Position numbers and translations under genes: made by a program. Below, in pieces: positions 8,988 to 18,115 of a DNA stretch of 64,000 nt (positions within the stretch are counted from its first letter, which is position 1; the number at the start of each line of letters is the position of its first letter). Under the pieces are notes generated by a model. It made no database searches, had not been told where the DNA came from, and was given only the letters and a program-made list of their open reading frames with translations. Source of the DNA: GCA-003244245 sp050699955 (GTDB taxonomy: Bacteria; Actinomycetota; Actinomycetes; Mycobacteriales; Pseudonocardiaceae); the NCBI GenBank assembly GCA_050699955.1, contig JBOHGD010000012.1, positions 1 through 64,000 on the forward strand. Direction: 5' to 3'.

Positions 8988-10646
8988 TCAGGCCGAGCTC
9001 CGCAGCATCCCACCGATCGGCTTGAGCCGGGGGGAGTCCTCGTCGGCATGGTAGTCGAGCGGGTCGGTCTCGTCAGTTCCGTTGAACACCCGGAGCCGAC
9101 GGAGCACGACCGTCACCAGCACACCGGCAACGAGGTTTCCGATGAGCGCGACGAACCCGACGTAGATCTGCATCTGAGAGCCCGGGAAAGGCTGCCAGCC
9201 GAAGATCGACAGCTTGCCGAGCGCCAGGGCGGACCCGCCGAAATGCTGCTTGCCGTTAGCCGGGTTGGGAATGCCGTACAGCATTATCAGGCCCCATCCC
9301 ATACCGGCCACCCAGCCCGCGACCAGCCCCCAGATATGGAACCAGCGGGTGTAGAGCGCGATAGCCACCATGGGCAATGTCTGCAGAATGATGACGCCAC
9401 CGATCAGCTGCAGGTCGATGGAGTACTGCGGGTCGATCAACACGATCAGCACCACCGCGCCGAACTTCACCACCAGTGAGGCGATCTTGGCCTGCTTCGC
9501 CTCCTGCTCGGTGCTGGCGTCGCGACGCAGGTATGCCTTGTAGATGTTGCGGGTCCACAGGTTCGCCGCGGCGATCGACATGATCGCGGCGGGAACCAGC
9601 GCGCCGATCCCGATGGCCGCGAAGGCGACGCCGGCGAACCACGAAGGGAACTGCCCGTCGAAGAGCACCGGGACCACCGTGTTGGAATCCGGCTTACCGG
9701 TGGCCGCGTTGACGATCGGCTTCGAGCCCGCGGCGATGGCGGCGTAGCCGAGCAGCGCGATCAGCCCCAGCACCAGTGAATACGCGGGCAGCCACACCAT
9801 GTTTCGCTTGATCACGTTGCGGCTGCGGGAGGCCAGCGCCCCGGTCACCGCGTGCGGGTAGAGAAACAGCGCCAGTGCCGAGCCCAGCGCCAGCGTGATG
9901 TACTGCAGCTGATTGTTGGCGCTGAGCAGAATGCCGTCGCTGGGCGAGGGGGTGGCGGCGAACTTCGCATCCGCGGCGTCGAAGATCGAGCCCCAACCGC
10001 CGAGCTTCGCGGGCAGGATGAACACGGCGGCCAGGATCACGATGTAGATCAGCAGATCCTTGACGAAGGCGATCAGCGCGGGAGCCCGCAAGCCGGACTG
10101 GTAGGTGTAGACCGCGAGGATCACGAACGCGATGAACAGCGGGGCGTGCCCGGCCAGGCCGGCGCCGTTGAGGCCCATCGTTCTCAGCACGGCTTCCAGC
10201 CCGGCCAGTTGCAGGGCGATGTAGGGCATCGTCGCGACGATTCCGGTGATCGCCACCAGCAGCGCAAGGGTGGACGACCCGTAGCGCCCGTGCACGAAGT
10301 CGGCCGGAGTCACGTAACCGTGCACCCGGGACACCGACCACATCCGCAGCAGCGGTACGAATACCAGCGGATAGACGAGCACCGTGTAGGGCAGCGCGAA
10401 GAAACCCATCGCGCCGGCCCCGAACATCAGCGCGGGCACGGCGACAAAGGTGTAGGCGGTGTAGAGGTCACCGCCGATCAGAAACCAGGTGACCCACGAG
10501 CCGAACCTGCGGCCACCGAGCCCCCACTCGTCGAGGTGATCGAGCGAGTTACCGGCCTTCCAGCGGGCGGCATAGAAGCCGAGCACCGTGACGAAGGCGA
10601 ACAGCAGCACGAAGACAGTCAGTTCGGTCCATTGCACAGTCATCAC
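8988..10646 (-). CDS. Solute:sodium symporter (SSS family, monocarboxylate-type)
   Basis: 552 aa with about 13 hydrophobic segments. The SSS hallmark region FLIGGDLYTAYTFVAVPALMFGAGAMGFFALPY (residues about 55-90) and VTPADFVHGRYGS are present, as in MctC/MctP-like pyruvate, acetate and propionate transporters. Translation starts at a GTG overlapping the stop of the upstream DUF3311 gene by 4 bp. That pairing of a small DUF3311 membrane protein with an SSS symporter is recurrent in actinobacteria. The substrate is inferred only. Confidence 0.92.
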   Translation of the reverse strand: MMTVQWTELTVFVLLFAFVTVLGFYAARWKAGNSLDHLDEWGLGGRRFGSWVTWFLIGGDLYTAYTFVAVPALMFGAGAMGFFALPYTVLVYPLVFVPLLRMWSVSRVHGYVTPADFVHGRYGSSTLALLVAITGIVATMPYIALQLAGLEAVLRTMGLNGAGLAGHAPLFIAFVILAVYTYQSGLRAPALIAFVKDLLIYIVILAAVFILPAKLGGWGSIFDAADAKFAATPSPSDGILLSANNQLQYITLALGSALALFLYPHAVTGALASRSRNVIKRNMVWLPAYSLVLGLIALLGYAAIAAGSKPIVNAATGKPDSNTVVPVLFDGQFPSWFAGVAFAAIGIGALVPAAIMSIAAANLWTRNIYKAYLRRDASTEQEAKQAKIASLVVKFGAVVLIVLIDPQYSIDLQLIGGVIILQTLPMVAIALYTRWFHIWGLVAGWVAGMGWGLIMLYGIPNPANGKQHFGGSALALGKLSIFGWQPFPGSQMQIYVGFVALIGNLVAGVLVTVVLRRLRVFNGTDETDPLDYHADEDSPRLKPIGGMLRSSA

Positions 10647-10897
10647 CGCGCCCGCCCTTCGGTGCCGATGTTCTTCGTCTTGACGTACACCACCGCTACG
10701 CAGATGACCCCGAGCGGTATGAAGAGGAACTGCTGCCAGTAGTAGAAGGGGAACCCGAACAGTCGCGGCGCTTCGCTGTTGTACAACGGGGTGACCAGCG
10801 CGACCAGCGGCACGAACAACAGCAGATTCCAGTTACTCCAGCGCATCGCCGACCGAGCCGGCGGGTGGGAGCCCTTCCGGGGGCTGGTGGATGACAT
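10643..10897 (-). CDS. DUF3311 small membrane protein
   Basis: 84 aa with two hydrophobic helices (WNLLLFVPLVALVTPLYN and FLFIPLGVICVAVVYVKT) joined by an aromatic loop, the DUF3311 pattern. Start ATG 10897 is preceded on the minus strand by GGGAGAGG at about 8 nt. It overlaps and immediately precedes the symporter gene and is probably its accessory subunit, since the two families co-occur. Confidence 0.88.
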   Translation of the reverse strand: MSSTSPRKGSHPPARSAMRWSNWNLLLFVPLVALVTPLYNSEAPRLFGFPFYYWQQFLFIPLGVICVAVVYVKTKNIGTEGRAR

Positions 10898-11096
10898 CAG
10901 TGGTCCTCTCCCGATGGTCAACACGCCAAGTGTCCGGACGGTGACACGCTGACACAGCTGAGCCGCATCGTCACACTATGGGACGATATAGCAGCCGTAT
11001 CTCCATTTTTTACTCCGGAGGGTAACGGCTTCGCTACTGTCCGCACCAGCATTCCCCACCCAGCGTCAGCGCGACCGGCACCCGTATCGTCGTCGT

Positions 11097-11948
11097 GTGG
11101 CGACCCCGCAGCGTCCCGCCTTGGTGGTTGCGCTCGCCCTGGTGGTTGCGGTCGCCCTGGTGGCGGGCTGCTCCCGCGCAGTCGAGGGGATCCCGGTCTC
11201 GGGCTCGGCGAACTCGTCGTCGACCAGTCCGAGCTCGTCGCGGTTCCCGTCCGGCGCTCCGATCCACTCCGGCGACTGTGTGTCGGCCGCCGGGTTCACC
11301 GTGGTCGACTGCGCCCGGCCACACGAGTTCGAGGTGTACCGCTTCACCGCGCTACCCACCGACTTCCCGGCCGCTTACCCCACCCCCGCCGGCCTGCTGC
11401 CGAAGTTCGAGCCGCAGTGCCGCGCCGGGCTCACCGGGTACGTGGGCAGCCCGGACGTCGACGCCAGCCGGTTGCGGGAGTTCGTCTACTGGCCCTCCGC
11501 CCAGAGCTGGAACGCAGGCCAGCGCTGGACCCTGTGCGCGGCGGTGGAGATCGGGCCCGACGACCGGCCGCTGCGGCGCACCGGAGCACTCAACGGAGCC
11601 TTGCGGGGCGGTCTTGGCCAGTTCCAGTCCTGCACCGAGGAGCCACCGTCGGAGGGCACGCTGCGCGTGGTGCCCTGCGACGAACCGCATCGGGGCGAGG
11701 CGGTACCGGGAGTCCTCGTGCTCGGCGCTCCGACCGACCCGCCGTTCACCGCGGAGCAGGCCAACGCCGTGGCCGAGCCGCACTGCAAGCGCAGCATCGA
11801 CGCGTTCCTGAAGGCGCCGGGCGGACAGCCCGGCGTGCACTACTCTTGGCGCTACCCACTCCCCCGATCGTGGACCAACGGATACACATCGGTGGTCTGT
11901 TACGCCGAAACCGAGGTTCCTGTCACCGGATCGCTGCGCGACCACTGA
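11097..11948 (+). CDS. Septum formation family lipoprotein
   Basis: 283 aa. The N terminus is a lipoprotein signal: basic start, hydrophobic VVALALVVAVALVAGC with the lipobox cysteine about residue 25, then a Ser-rich linker. The extracytoplasmic part has two related halves, each with spaced cysteines (GDCVSAAGFTVVDCARPHEFEVY and QSCTEEPPSEGTLRVVPCDEPHRGEAV). This Cys-Cys-x-x-PH-E pattern is the septum-formation (DUF4190-associated) domain. Probably anchored outside the membrane; role in division is inferred from family name only. Divergent from the DUF3311 operon. Confidence 0.85.
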   Translation: MATPQRPALVVALALVVAVALVAGCSRAVEGIPVSGSANSSSTSPSSSRFPSGAPIHSGDCVSAAGFTVVDCARPHEFEVYRFTALPTDFPAAYPTPAGLLPKFEPQCRAGLTGYVGSPDVDASRLREFVYWPSAQSWNAGQRWTLCAAVEIGPDDRPLRRTGALNGALRGGLGQFQSCTEEPPSEGTLRVVPCDEPHRGEAVPGVLVLGAPTDPPFTAEQANAVAEPHCKRSIDAFLKAPGGQPGVHYSWRYPLPRSWTNGYTSVVCYAETEVPVTGSLRDH

Positions 11949-12049
11949 GCCATCTGTCACCTAGGGTCATCAGATGGCCACCAGGATCGCTCTATCACCG
12001 GCCCCCGGGCCGGGCCCAGGATGGGTTCGCACACGAGAGGAGCGAATGC

Positions 12050-12811
12050 ATGCAGATCGACTCATATGAGCCGGGTACCCCGTCCTGGGTGGACCTGGGC
12101 AGCCCGGATCCGGCCACCGCCGCAGCCTTCTACTCGGGTCTGTTCGGCTGGAGTCTCGTCGACCAGGGTCCCGAGGCCGGCGGGTACCGGATGGCCTACC
12201 TGCGTGATCGACCGGTCGCCGGGATCGGCCCACAGCAGCAGCCGGACCAGCCGCCGTACTGGACCACGTACATCACTGTGTCCGACGTCGACTCGATGGC
12301 CAAAGGGGTCCGGGCGGCCGGTGGGCACGTGTACATGGAACCGACGGACGTGTTCGACGTGGGCCGGATGGCCGTGTTCGCCGACCCCACCCGGGCCTCG
12401 TTCGCGGTCTGGCAGCCGCGGTCCCATATCGGCGCCGGGCTGGTGAACGAGCCGGGTGCGATGTGCTGGACCGAGCTGGACACCCGGGATCCTGCCGCGG
12501 CGAAGGTGTTCTATCCGGCGACGCTGGGCTGGTCGGCGGCCGACCAGCAGATCGACGGGGTGGACTACACCGAATGGAAGCTCGGGGACCGCACGGTCGC
12601 CGGGATGATGCCGATGGACGACCGCTGGCCCGCCGAGATCCCTTCGCGCTGGATGGTGTACTTCGCGGTGGCGGACACCGACGCCGCCGCCGCGCGGGCC
12701 GAGGAGCTGGGCGGGACGGTGACCGTCCCGCCCACCGACATCCCACCCGGACGGTTCGCGGTGCTCCGGGACCCGCACGACGCGATCTTCAGCATCATCG
12801 CGATGGCCTGA
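12050..12811 (+). CDS. VOC-family protein with two glyoxalase-like domains
   Basis: 253 aa made of two tandem vicinal-oxygen-chelate modules (about residues 5-120 and 130-250). Each begins with a PSWVDLGSPDPATAAAFYSGLFGW-like segment and ends with FAVLRDPHDAIFSII-like strands. Such two-module proteins are often annotated as glyoxalase/bleomycin-resistance or hydroxylase accessory proteins; metal ligands are not clearly conserved. Start ATG 12050 follows GAGAGGAG. Its stop codon lies just before the palindromic repeat shared with the convergent pckG. Confidence 0.9.
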   Translation: MQIDSYEPGTPSWVDLGSPDPATAAAFYSGLFGWSLVDQGPEAGGYRMAYLRDRPVAGIGPQQQPDQPPYWTTYITVSDVDSMAKGVRAAGGHVYMEPTDVFDVGRMAVFADPTRASFAVWQPRSHIGAGLVNEPGAMCWTELDTRDPAAAKVFYPATLGWSAADQQIDGVDYTEWKLGDRTVAGMMPMDDRWPAEIPSRWMVYFAVADTDAAAARAEELGGTVTVPPTDIPPGRFAVLRDPHDAIFSIIAMA

Positions 12812-12814
12812 GGG

Positions 12815-12862
12815 CTTGTGAGTGGGCGATGCGAGCTTATGACTCGCATCGCCACTCACAAG
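12815..12862. terminator. Dispersed palindrome, copy 2, bidirectional terminator
   Basis: Left arm CTTGTGAGTGGGCGATGCGAG (12815-12835), loop CTTATGA, right arm 12843-12862. Pairing is complete apart from one bulged base. It sits between the convergent VOC and pckG genes and contains the pckG stop codon (12856-12858), so it can terminate both transcripts. Confidence 0.88.
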
Positions 12863-14694
12863 TGGCGCAGGCGCACCTTCAGGGCATCCAGTTCGGCGCG
12901 CATCGAGCCGGGCAGTGCCTCGCCGATCTTGTCGAACCATGTCTCGATCAGCGGGATCTCCCGCCGCCACTCGTCCAGGTTCACTTCGAGCGACGCGCCG
13001 ACGTCCTCGGGCGGCGTGTCCAGTCCGGACAGGTCGATCTGGTCCGGGGCGGGCACCCGGCCGATTGCGGTCTCGGCCGCTGTGGCCGTGCCCTCGATCC
13101 GCTCGATGACCCACTTCAGCACGCGGCTGTTCTCCCCGAAACCCGGCCACAGGAAGCGCTTGTCCTCGCCGCGGCGAAACCAGTTCACGTAGAAGATCTT
13201 CGGGAGCCTGGCGGTGTCGGCGCCCTTGCCGATGTTGATCCAGTGCTGGAAGTAGTCGCCCGCGTTGTAGCCGATGAACGGCAACATCGCCATCGGGTCC
13301 CGGCGCACCTGGCCGAGCCCGCCGACCGCGGCGGCGGTCTTCTCGCTGGACAGCGTGGCACCCAGGAAGACCCCGTGCTGCCAGTCGAAGGCCTCGTTGA
13401 CCAGCGGGATCGTGTCAGCACGCCGCCCGCCGAACAGGATCGCCGAGATCGGCACACCCTCGGGGTCGTCCCACTCGTCGGCGAGCACCGGGCACTGCGC
13501 CATCGGGGTGCAGTACCGGGAGTTCGGGTGCGCGGCCTTCTCACCCGCCGCACCGTCCTCAGGGGTCCAGTCATGGCGGATCCACGAGGTGAGGTGCTCG
13601 GGCGGATCCCCCATACCCTCCCACCAGATGTCGCCGTCATCGGTGCGGGCGACGTTGGTGAAGATCGAGTTGCCGTATTGCAGCGTGCGCATGGCGTTGG
13701 GGTTGGTCTTCCAGTTCGTCCCCGGGGCCACGCCGAAGAACCCGTTCTCCGGGTTCACCGCGTAGAGCCTGCCGTCATCACCGAAGCGCATCCAGGCGAT
13801 GTCATCGCCCAGCGTCTCGACCTTCCAGCCCGGGATGGTCGGCTCGAGCATCGCCAGGTTGGTCTTGCCGCAGGCCGAAGGGAAGGCCGCCGCGACGAAG
13901 TAGGTCCGGTTCTCCGGACTGGTCAGCTTGAGGATCAGCATGTGTTCGGCGAGCCAGCCCTCGTCCCGGGCCATCGCCGAGGCGATCCGCAGCGAGTAGC
14001 ACTTCTTGCCCAGCAGGGCGTTGCCGCCGTATCCGGAGCCGAAGCTCCAGATCAGCCGCTCCTCAGGGAAGTGCACGATGTACTTGGTGTCGTTGCAGGG
14101 CCAGGGCACATCGACCTGACCGGGCTCCAATGGAGCGCCCACCGAGTGCAGGCAGGGCACGAAGTCGGCGTCGCTACCGTCGGGCCGGGTGAACTTACGC
14201 AGCGCGCGGTCGCCCATCCGGGTCATGATCTTCATCGAGCACACCACGTACGCGGAATCGGTGATCTCGACACCCAGCTTGGGCTTCGGGTCCTCCAGCG
14301 GTCCCATGCAGAAGGGCACCACGTACATCGTTCGACCGCGCATGCACCCCCGGTACAGCTCGGTCATGATCCGCTTCATCTCGTCCGGCTGCATCCAGTT
14401 GTTGGTGGGACCGCAGTCGCGCTCCGCGCGCGAGCAGATGAAGGTGCGCTCTTCGACGCGAGCGACGTCGGAAGGGTCGGAGACGGCCCAGAACGAGTTC
14501 GGGCTGCGGGCCAGCCGGGTGAACGTCCCGTCCGCGACCAGCTGTGCGGTGAGCCGGTTCCACTCCTCCTGGGATCCGTCGCACCACACGATGCGGTCGG
14601 GCATGGTCAGCTCCGCGACGTCACGCACCCAGTTCAGCAGCCGTGAGTGGCTGGTACGGGCATCGTCGAGACCGGGAATGGTCGCTGCGGTCAC
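12856..14694 (-). CDS. pckG: Phosphoenolpyruvate carboxykinase (GTP)
   Basis: 612 aa, the full length of the GTP-dependent class. The nucleotide-binding kinase loop is FPSACGKTNLAML (about residues 275-287). The PEP/oxaloacetate and metal site includes GSGYGGNALLGKKC, and ILFGGRRADTIPLV is the GTP-class hallmark. It catalyses oxaloacetate + GTP to PEP + CO2 + GDP, the gluconeogenic gate from the TCA cycle, in the cytoplasm. The GTG start is preceded by AAGGAG at 7 nt. The stop codon is embedded in the palindromic terminator. Monocistronic. Confidence 0.98.
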   Translation of the reverse strand: MTAATIPGLDDARTSHSRLLNWVRDVAELTMPDRIVWCDGSQEEWNRLTAQLVADGTFTRLARSPNSFWAVSDPSDVARVEERTFICSRAERDCGPTNNWMQPDEMKRIMTELYRGCMRGRTMYVVPFCMGPLEDPKPKLGVEITDSAYVVCSMKIMTRMGDRALRKFTRPDGSDADFVPCLHSVGAPLEPGQVDVPWPCNDTKYIVHFPEERLIWSFGSGYGGNALLGKKCYSLRIASAMARDEGWLAEHMLILKLTSPENRTYFVAAAFPSACGKTNLAMLEPTIPGWKVETLGDDIAWMRFGDDGRLYAVNPENGFFGVAPGTNWKTNPNAMRTLQYGNSIFTNVARTDDGDIWWEGMGDPPEHLTSWIRHDWTPEDGAAGEKAAHPNSRYCTPMAQCPVLADEWDDPEGVPISAILFGGRRADTIPLVNEAFDWQHGVFLGATLSSEKTAAAVGGLGQVRRDPMAMLPFIGYNAGDYFQHWINIGKGADTARLPKIFYVNWFRRGEDKRFLWPGFGENSRVLKWVIERIEGTATAAETAIGRVPAPDQIDLSGLDTPPEDVGASLEVNLDEWRREIPLIETWFDKIGEALPGSMRAELDALKVRLRHL

Positions 14695-14913
14695 TGCTCA
14701 TCTCCTTGCCTGGGCCACCGGCCCGAATGCCGACCCGAACGGCGTTCGGAGGGAACGCCGGGTCCCGCCCGTGATGTTCACGGACGGTCCAAGGTGAGGT
14801 ATGCCTAGGAGGCTAACGCGAAGAACACGCAGCGCAGTGAAGGGAGCTTGAGAGTTCCCTCACAAGACCGATTCCGGGATCGGTCCAGAAGTTTTCTGTA
14901 ACAATCCGGAGTT

Positions 14914-16308
14914 CTAGCTCGCCTGGCTGACCGAGGACATGTTGAAGTCCGGCACCCGGATCGGCGGCATCGCGGTGCGCGGGAACCAGTCCTTCCACTC
15001 CCGGCACAGGGTGCGCTCGGTGACCCCGACCTCACCGGCCCGGCGGATCAGGTCGATCGGGCTCTCGTTGAACCGGAAGTTGTTCACCTGCCCGACCACC
15101 TCACCACCCTCGACGAGGTACACCCCGTCCCGGGTCAACCCGGTGAGCAGCAGTGATGTGGGATCGACCGCACGGATGTACCACAGGCAGGTCAGCAACA
15201 ACCCGTGCTCGGTGCGCGTCACCAAGTCGTCGACCGACGCCGCCGAACCGCCGGTCAGCAGTAGGTTCTCCGGCGGTGGGGTGAACTGGGCACCATGCTC
15301 CTCGGCGGCCGCGCGAGGGTAGGCCAACGCGTTGATCGTGCCGTCGGCCAGCCAGTCCACCCGGCGTACCGGAGCGCCGTTGTCGAAGGCGCTCACCAAG
15401 TCACTCGATGCGGTAGTTGCGAGAAACGGTGAAGTCTGCAGGTGCGGTGCGCTCGGGTCGCTGTACAGCGCGAGCGGCAGGCGGGTGAGCCGCTCACCGA
15501 TGCGGGTGCCACCGCCGGGCGCGGAGAAGGCCGAGCGGCCTTCGTGCGCGGGACGGCCTTCCATCTCCCAGGCCATGTAGGTCATCAGATCAGCCACCGC
15601 CGAGGGCGGCAGGATCGTCTCGTAGCGGCCGGCGGGCAGCTCCACCCGGCGCTGCGACCAGCCCAGCCGTCGGCGGGCCTCGGCGGCGATCGCGGTGAGG
15701 TCGACATCGGTGAAATCGGCGGTGTAGGCGCCGGCCCAGGCGCTGCGGGCGAGATCGCCAGTGACCTTGGCGTTGAGCTCGACGGTGCCGGTCGGCTGCG
15801 TCCAGCGGCGGCGCAGCCCGGTCGAGGACGCCAGCCAGGTGGTCTCCATCCGATGCTCGGCGAAGCCGTAGAGCAGGTGACCACCTCCCGAGCCGCTGGA
15901 CCGGGAAGCGCGGAACACCTCGGTCAGCTCGTCGGCCAGCCGGGCGAACACCCCGATCTCGGTCGCCGCGCCCGGCGCGGCGAAGTCGTCGTCGGCCGGG
16001 CCCTCGACCAGCGGCGCGACATCCTGCGCCACCCCGGACTGCCGGGCGGCTTCCTCGCTGGCCGCCACCACCGCGTACACCTCGTCGAGGTCGATGCCGT
16101 TGCCGCTGACCGTGCCGACCGCGGACCCGTCCGATCCCCGCACTACCGAGATCACCGAGAACGACCGGCTGGTGCTGTGCCCATTGGTGGTCATGGTGCT
16201 GTTCGCCCAGCGCAGGTTGGCCTCGCTGGTCTCGCTGAGCAGCACGATGCACCCGTCGGCCTTCGACGCGCCGAGGGCGGCTTCGGTGAGCTCGTCCGGT
16301 CCGATCAC
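14914..16308 (-). CDS. TldE/PmbA-like metalloprotease subunit
   Basis: 464 aa. Fold features of the TldE half are present: the long central GRYETILPPSAVADLMTYMAWEMEG segment and the C-terminal NNFRFNESPIDLIRRAGEVG. There is no HExxxH zinc motif, as expected for the non-catalytic partner. In characterised cases the TldD-TldE dimer degrades unfolded peptides and matures certain peptide natural products. GTG 16308 overlaps the TldD stop by 4 bp, so the subunits are translationally coupled. No peptide-precursor gene was seen nearby. Confidence 0.92.
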   Translation of the reverse strand: MIGPDELTEAALGASKADGCIVLLSETSEANLRWANSTMTTNGHSTSRSFSVISVVRGSDGSAVGTVSGNGIDLDEVYAVVAASEEAARQSGVAQDVAPLVEGPADDDFAAPGAATEIGVFARLADELTEVFRASRSSGSGGGHLLYGFAEHRMETTWLASSTGLRRRWTQPTGTVELNAKVTGDLARSAWAGAYTADFTDVDLTAIAAEARRRLGWSQRRVELPAGRYETILPPSAVADLMTYMAWEMEGRPAHEGRSAFSAPGGGTRIGERLTRLPLALYSDPSAPHLQTSPFLATTASSDLVSAFDNGAPVRRVDWLADGTINALAYPRAAAEEHGAQFTPPPENLLLTGGSAASVDDLVTRTEHGLLLTCLWYIRAVDPTSLLLTGLTRDGVYLVEGGEVVGQVNNFRFNESPIDLIRRAGEVGVTERTLCREWKDWFPRTAMPPIRVPDFNMSSVSQAS

Positions 16309-17822
16309 TGGCCGGCCTCCTCGCGGGTGTTGAGCACGCTGATGCCGCGGAACAGTGCGGGCGGGCATCCGTGGCCCACCGCGGCGACCTGACCGGGCTG
16401 GGCCTTACCGCAGTTCATCGCACCTGCCAGCAGCCAGGAGGATCGGCCGCCGACGGCTTCCATGGCACCCCAGAAGTCGGTGGTGGTGGACTGATAGGCG
16501 ACATCCCGTAGCTGGCCGGCCAGCTTGCCGCCCTCGATGCGGTAGAAGCGCTGCCCGGTGAACTGGAAGTTGTAGCGCTGCATGTCGATCGACCACGACC
16601 GGTCGCCGACGATGTAGATCCCCCGCTCCACCCCGGAGATCAGGTCCGCGGTCGTGGTGTCGGTATCGGGGTCGGGCTGCAGCGAGACGTTGGCCATTCG
16701 CTGGATGGGCACGTGATGTGGCGAGTCGGCGAAGGCGCAGCCCGCCGAACGCTCCAGTCCCAGCCTGCGGGCGAAAACCCGATCGGTCTGGTAGCCGACC
16801 AGAATCCCCTCTCGCACCAGGTCGAACCGCGAGGTGGCGACCCCGTCGTCGTCGTAGCCGACGGTGGCCAGCGCGTGCGGCTGGACGCGGTCGCCGGTGA
16901 CGTTCATGATCGACGAGCCGTAGCGCAACATGCCGAGCTTGTCGGGAGTGGCGAAGGAGGACCCGGCGTAGGCGGCCTCGTAGCCGATCGCCCGGTCGTA
17001 CTCGGTGGCGTGCCCCACCGACTCGTGGATGGTCAGCCACAGGTTGGTCGGGTCGATCACCAGGTCGTACTGGCCGGGCTGCACGCTGGGCGCCGCCGTC
17101 TTCTCCGCCAGCCACTCCGGCAACCGGGCGAGCTCAGCGTCCCAGTCCCAGACGGTGTTACCAGTGAGGTACTCCCAGCCCCGGGCGGTCGGCGGCCCGC
17201 AGGTCCGCATGCTCTCGAACGAACCCGCCGTCCGGTCCACCGCGATCGCGGTCACCGCGGGATGCATCCGCACTCGCTGCTGGGTGGTGCTGGTACCGGC
17301 GGAGTCGGCGTAGAACTTGGTCTCCTTCTGCGCCAGGAAGATCACATCGGTGTGCTCCACCCCATCGGCCGCCAGCAAGCGGCCCGACCACTCCGACAGC
17401 AGCCCCACCTTCTCCTGAAGGGGCACCGTGAACGGGTCGATCTGGTGGTCGCCCGCCCACACCGCATCGGGGTACACCGGCTCGGGGGCCAACTCCACCC
17501 GCTCGGCGTTGAGCGGCCGCAGCGTGCGGGCCACCTGCACGGCCCGCACGGCAGTGGCGACCGCGGACTGCCGGGTCAGCTCGACGTGTGCGGCGAACCC
17601 CCAGGTGCCGTCGACGATCACCCGCACGGCCAGCCCGATGGTGGTCGAGTCCTGCGTCGTGACGACCGCTCCGTCGCGCAACCGCAACAGCTCTCCGGTG
17701 ATCCGCTCGACTCGGACGTCGGCGTGGTCGGCACCCAGATCCAGGGCGCGTGCCACGGCGGCGTCGGCCACCTCCCGCAACGGCAGGGCGAGGAAGTCCG
17801 GATCGATCGTGACTGGGTTCAC
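16305..17822 (-). CDS. TldD-like zinc metalloprotease subunit
   Basis: 505 aa. The catalytic zinc site HESVGHATE (His-Glu-x3-His) lies near residue 265. The C-terminal half carries MNVTGDRVQPHALATVGYDDDG and FRGISVLNTREE, typical of TldD. It forms a barrel-shaped dimer with the TldE-like product of the next gene. First gene of a two-gene operon; starts with GTG. The 293 bp upstream, shared with the divergent ABC transporter, should hold both promoters. Confidence 0.95.
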   Translation of the reverse strand: MNPVTIDPDFLALPLREVADAAVARALDLGADHADVRVERITGELLRLRDGAVVTTQDSTTIGLAVRVIVDGTWGFAAHVELTRQSAVATAVRAVQVARTLRPLNAERVELAPEPVYPDAVWAGDHQIDPFTVPLQEKVGLLSEWSGRLLAADGVEHTDVIFLAQKETKFYADSAGTSTTQQRVRMHPAVTAIAVDRTAGSFESMRTCGPPTARGWEYLTGNTVWDWDAELARLPEWLAEKTAAPSVQPGQYDLVIDPTNLWLTIHESVGHATEYDRAIGYEAAYAGSSFATPDKLGMLRYGSSIMNVTGDRVQPHALATVGYDDDGVATSRFDLVREGILVGYQTDRVFARRLGLERSAGCAFADSPHHVPIQRMANVSLQPDPDTDTTTADLISGVERGIYIVGDRSWSIDMQRYNFQFTGQRFYRIEGGKLAGQLRDVAYQSTTTDFWGAMEAVGGRSSWLLAGAMNCGKAQPGQVAAVGHGCPPALFRGISVLNTREEAGQ

Positions 17823-18115
17823 GTTCGCCGACCCTATCCCTTATCCCTGCTCCACCGCCCGGAGCGGCCACCACGCCGCCGGCGGCGCCGCCCCATCAGG
17901 GGTATCCCCGGTGAAAGTAGGTCACGACTGGGGGAAAACCCCCGTGTGCCCCGCCACCCGGTACGGGATGGTACGACTGTCGCCGTACGTCAGGTCGACC
18001 AGAGTTCCTCTTCAGTCAGAAGAGTCCGAACCTGCGGCCGATGCGGATGCGTGAGCAGCAGGAGCACCGTGCTGGCGCCGGGGTGCGGGATGAGCTCCGT
18101 GACGAGGGAGGATTC
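17823..18115. promoter_or_regulatory. Divergent intergenic region, tldD / ABC exporter
   Basis: 293 bp between two divergently transcribed operons. No open frame here looks coding. The promoters of both operons must lie here, but no -35/-10 pair is clear enough to mark. A strong GAGGGAGGA Shine-Dalgarno precedes the ABC gene. Confidence 0.5.

Noticed and set aside
9852..10742. 296-codon plus-strand ORF opposite the symporter
   Set aside because: Antisense shadow with Gln/Gly/Arg bias and no start signal.
13290..13640. Minus-strand alternative ORFs within pckG
   Set aside because: Frames overlapping a fully conserved enzyme; Arg-rich shadows.
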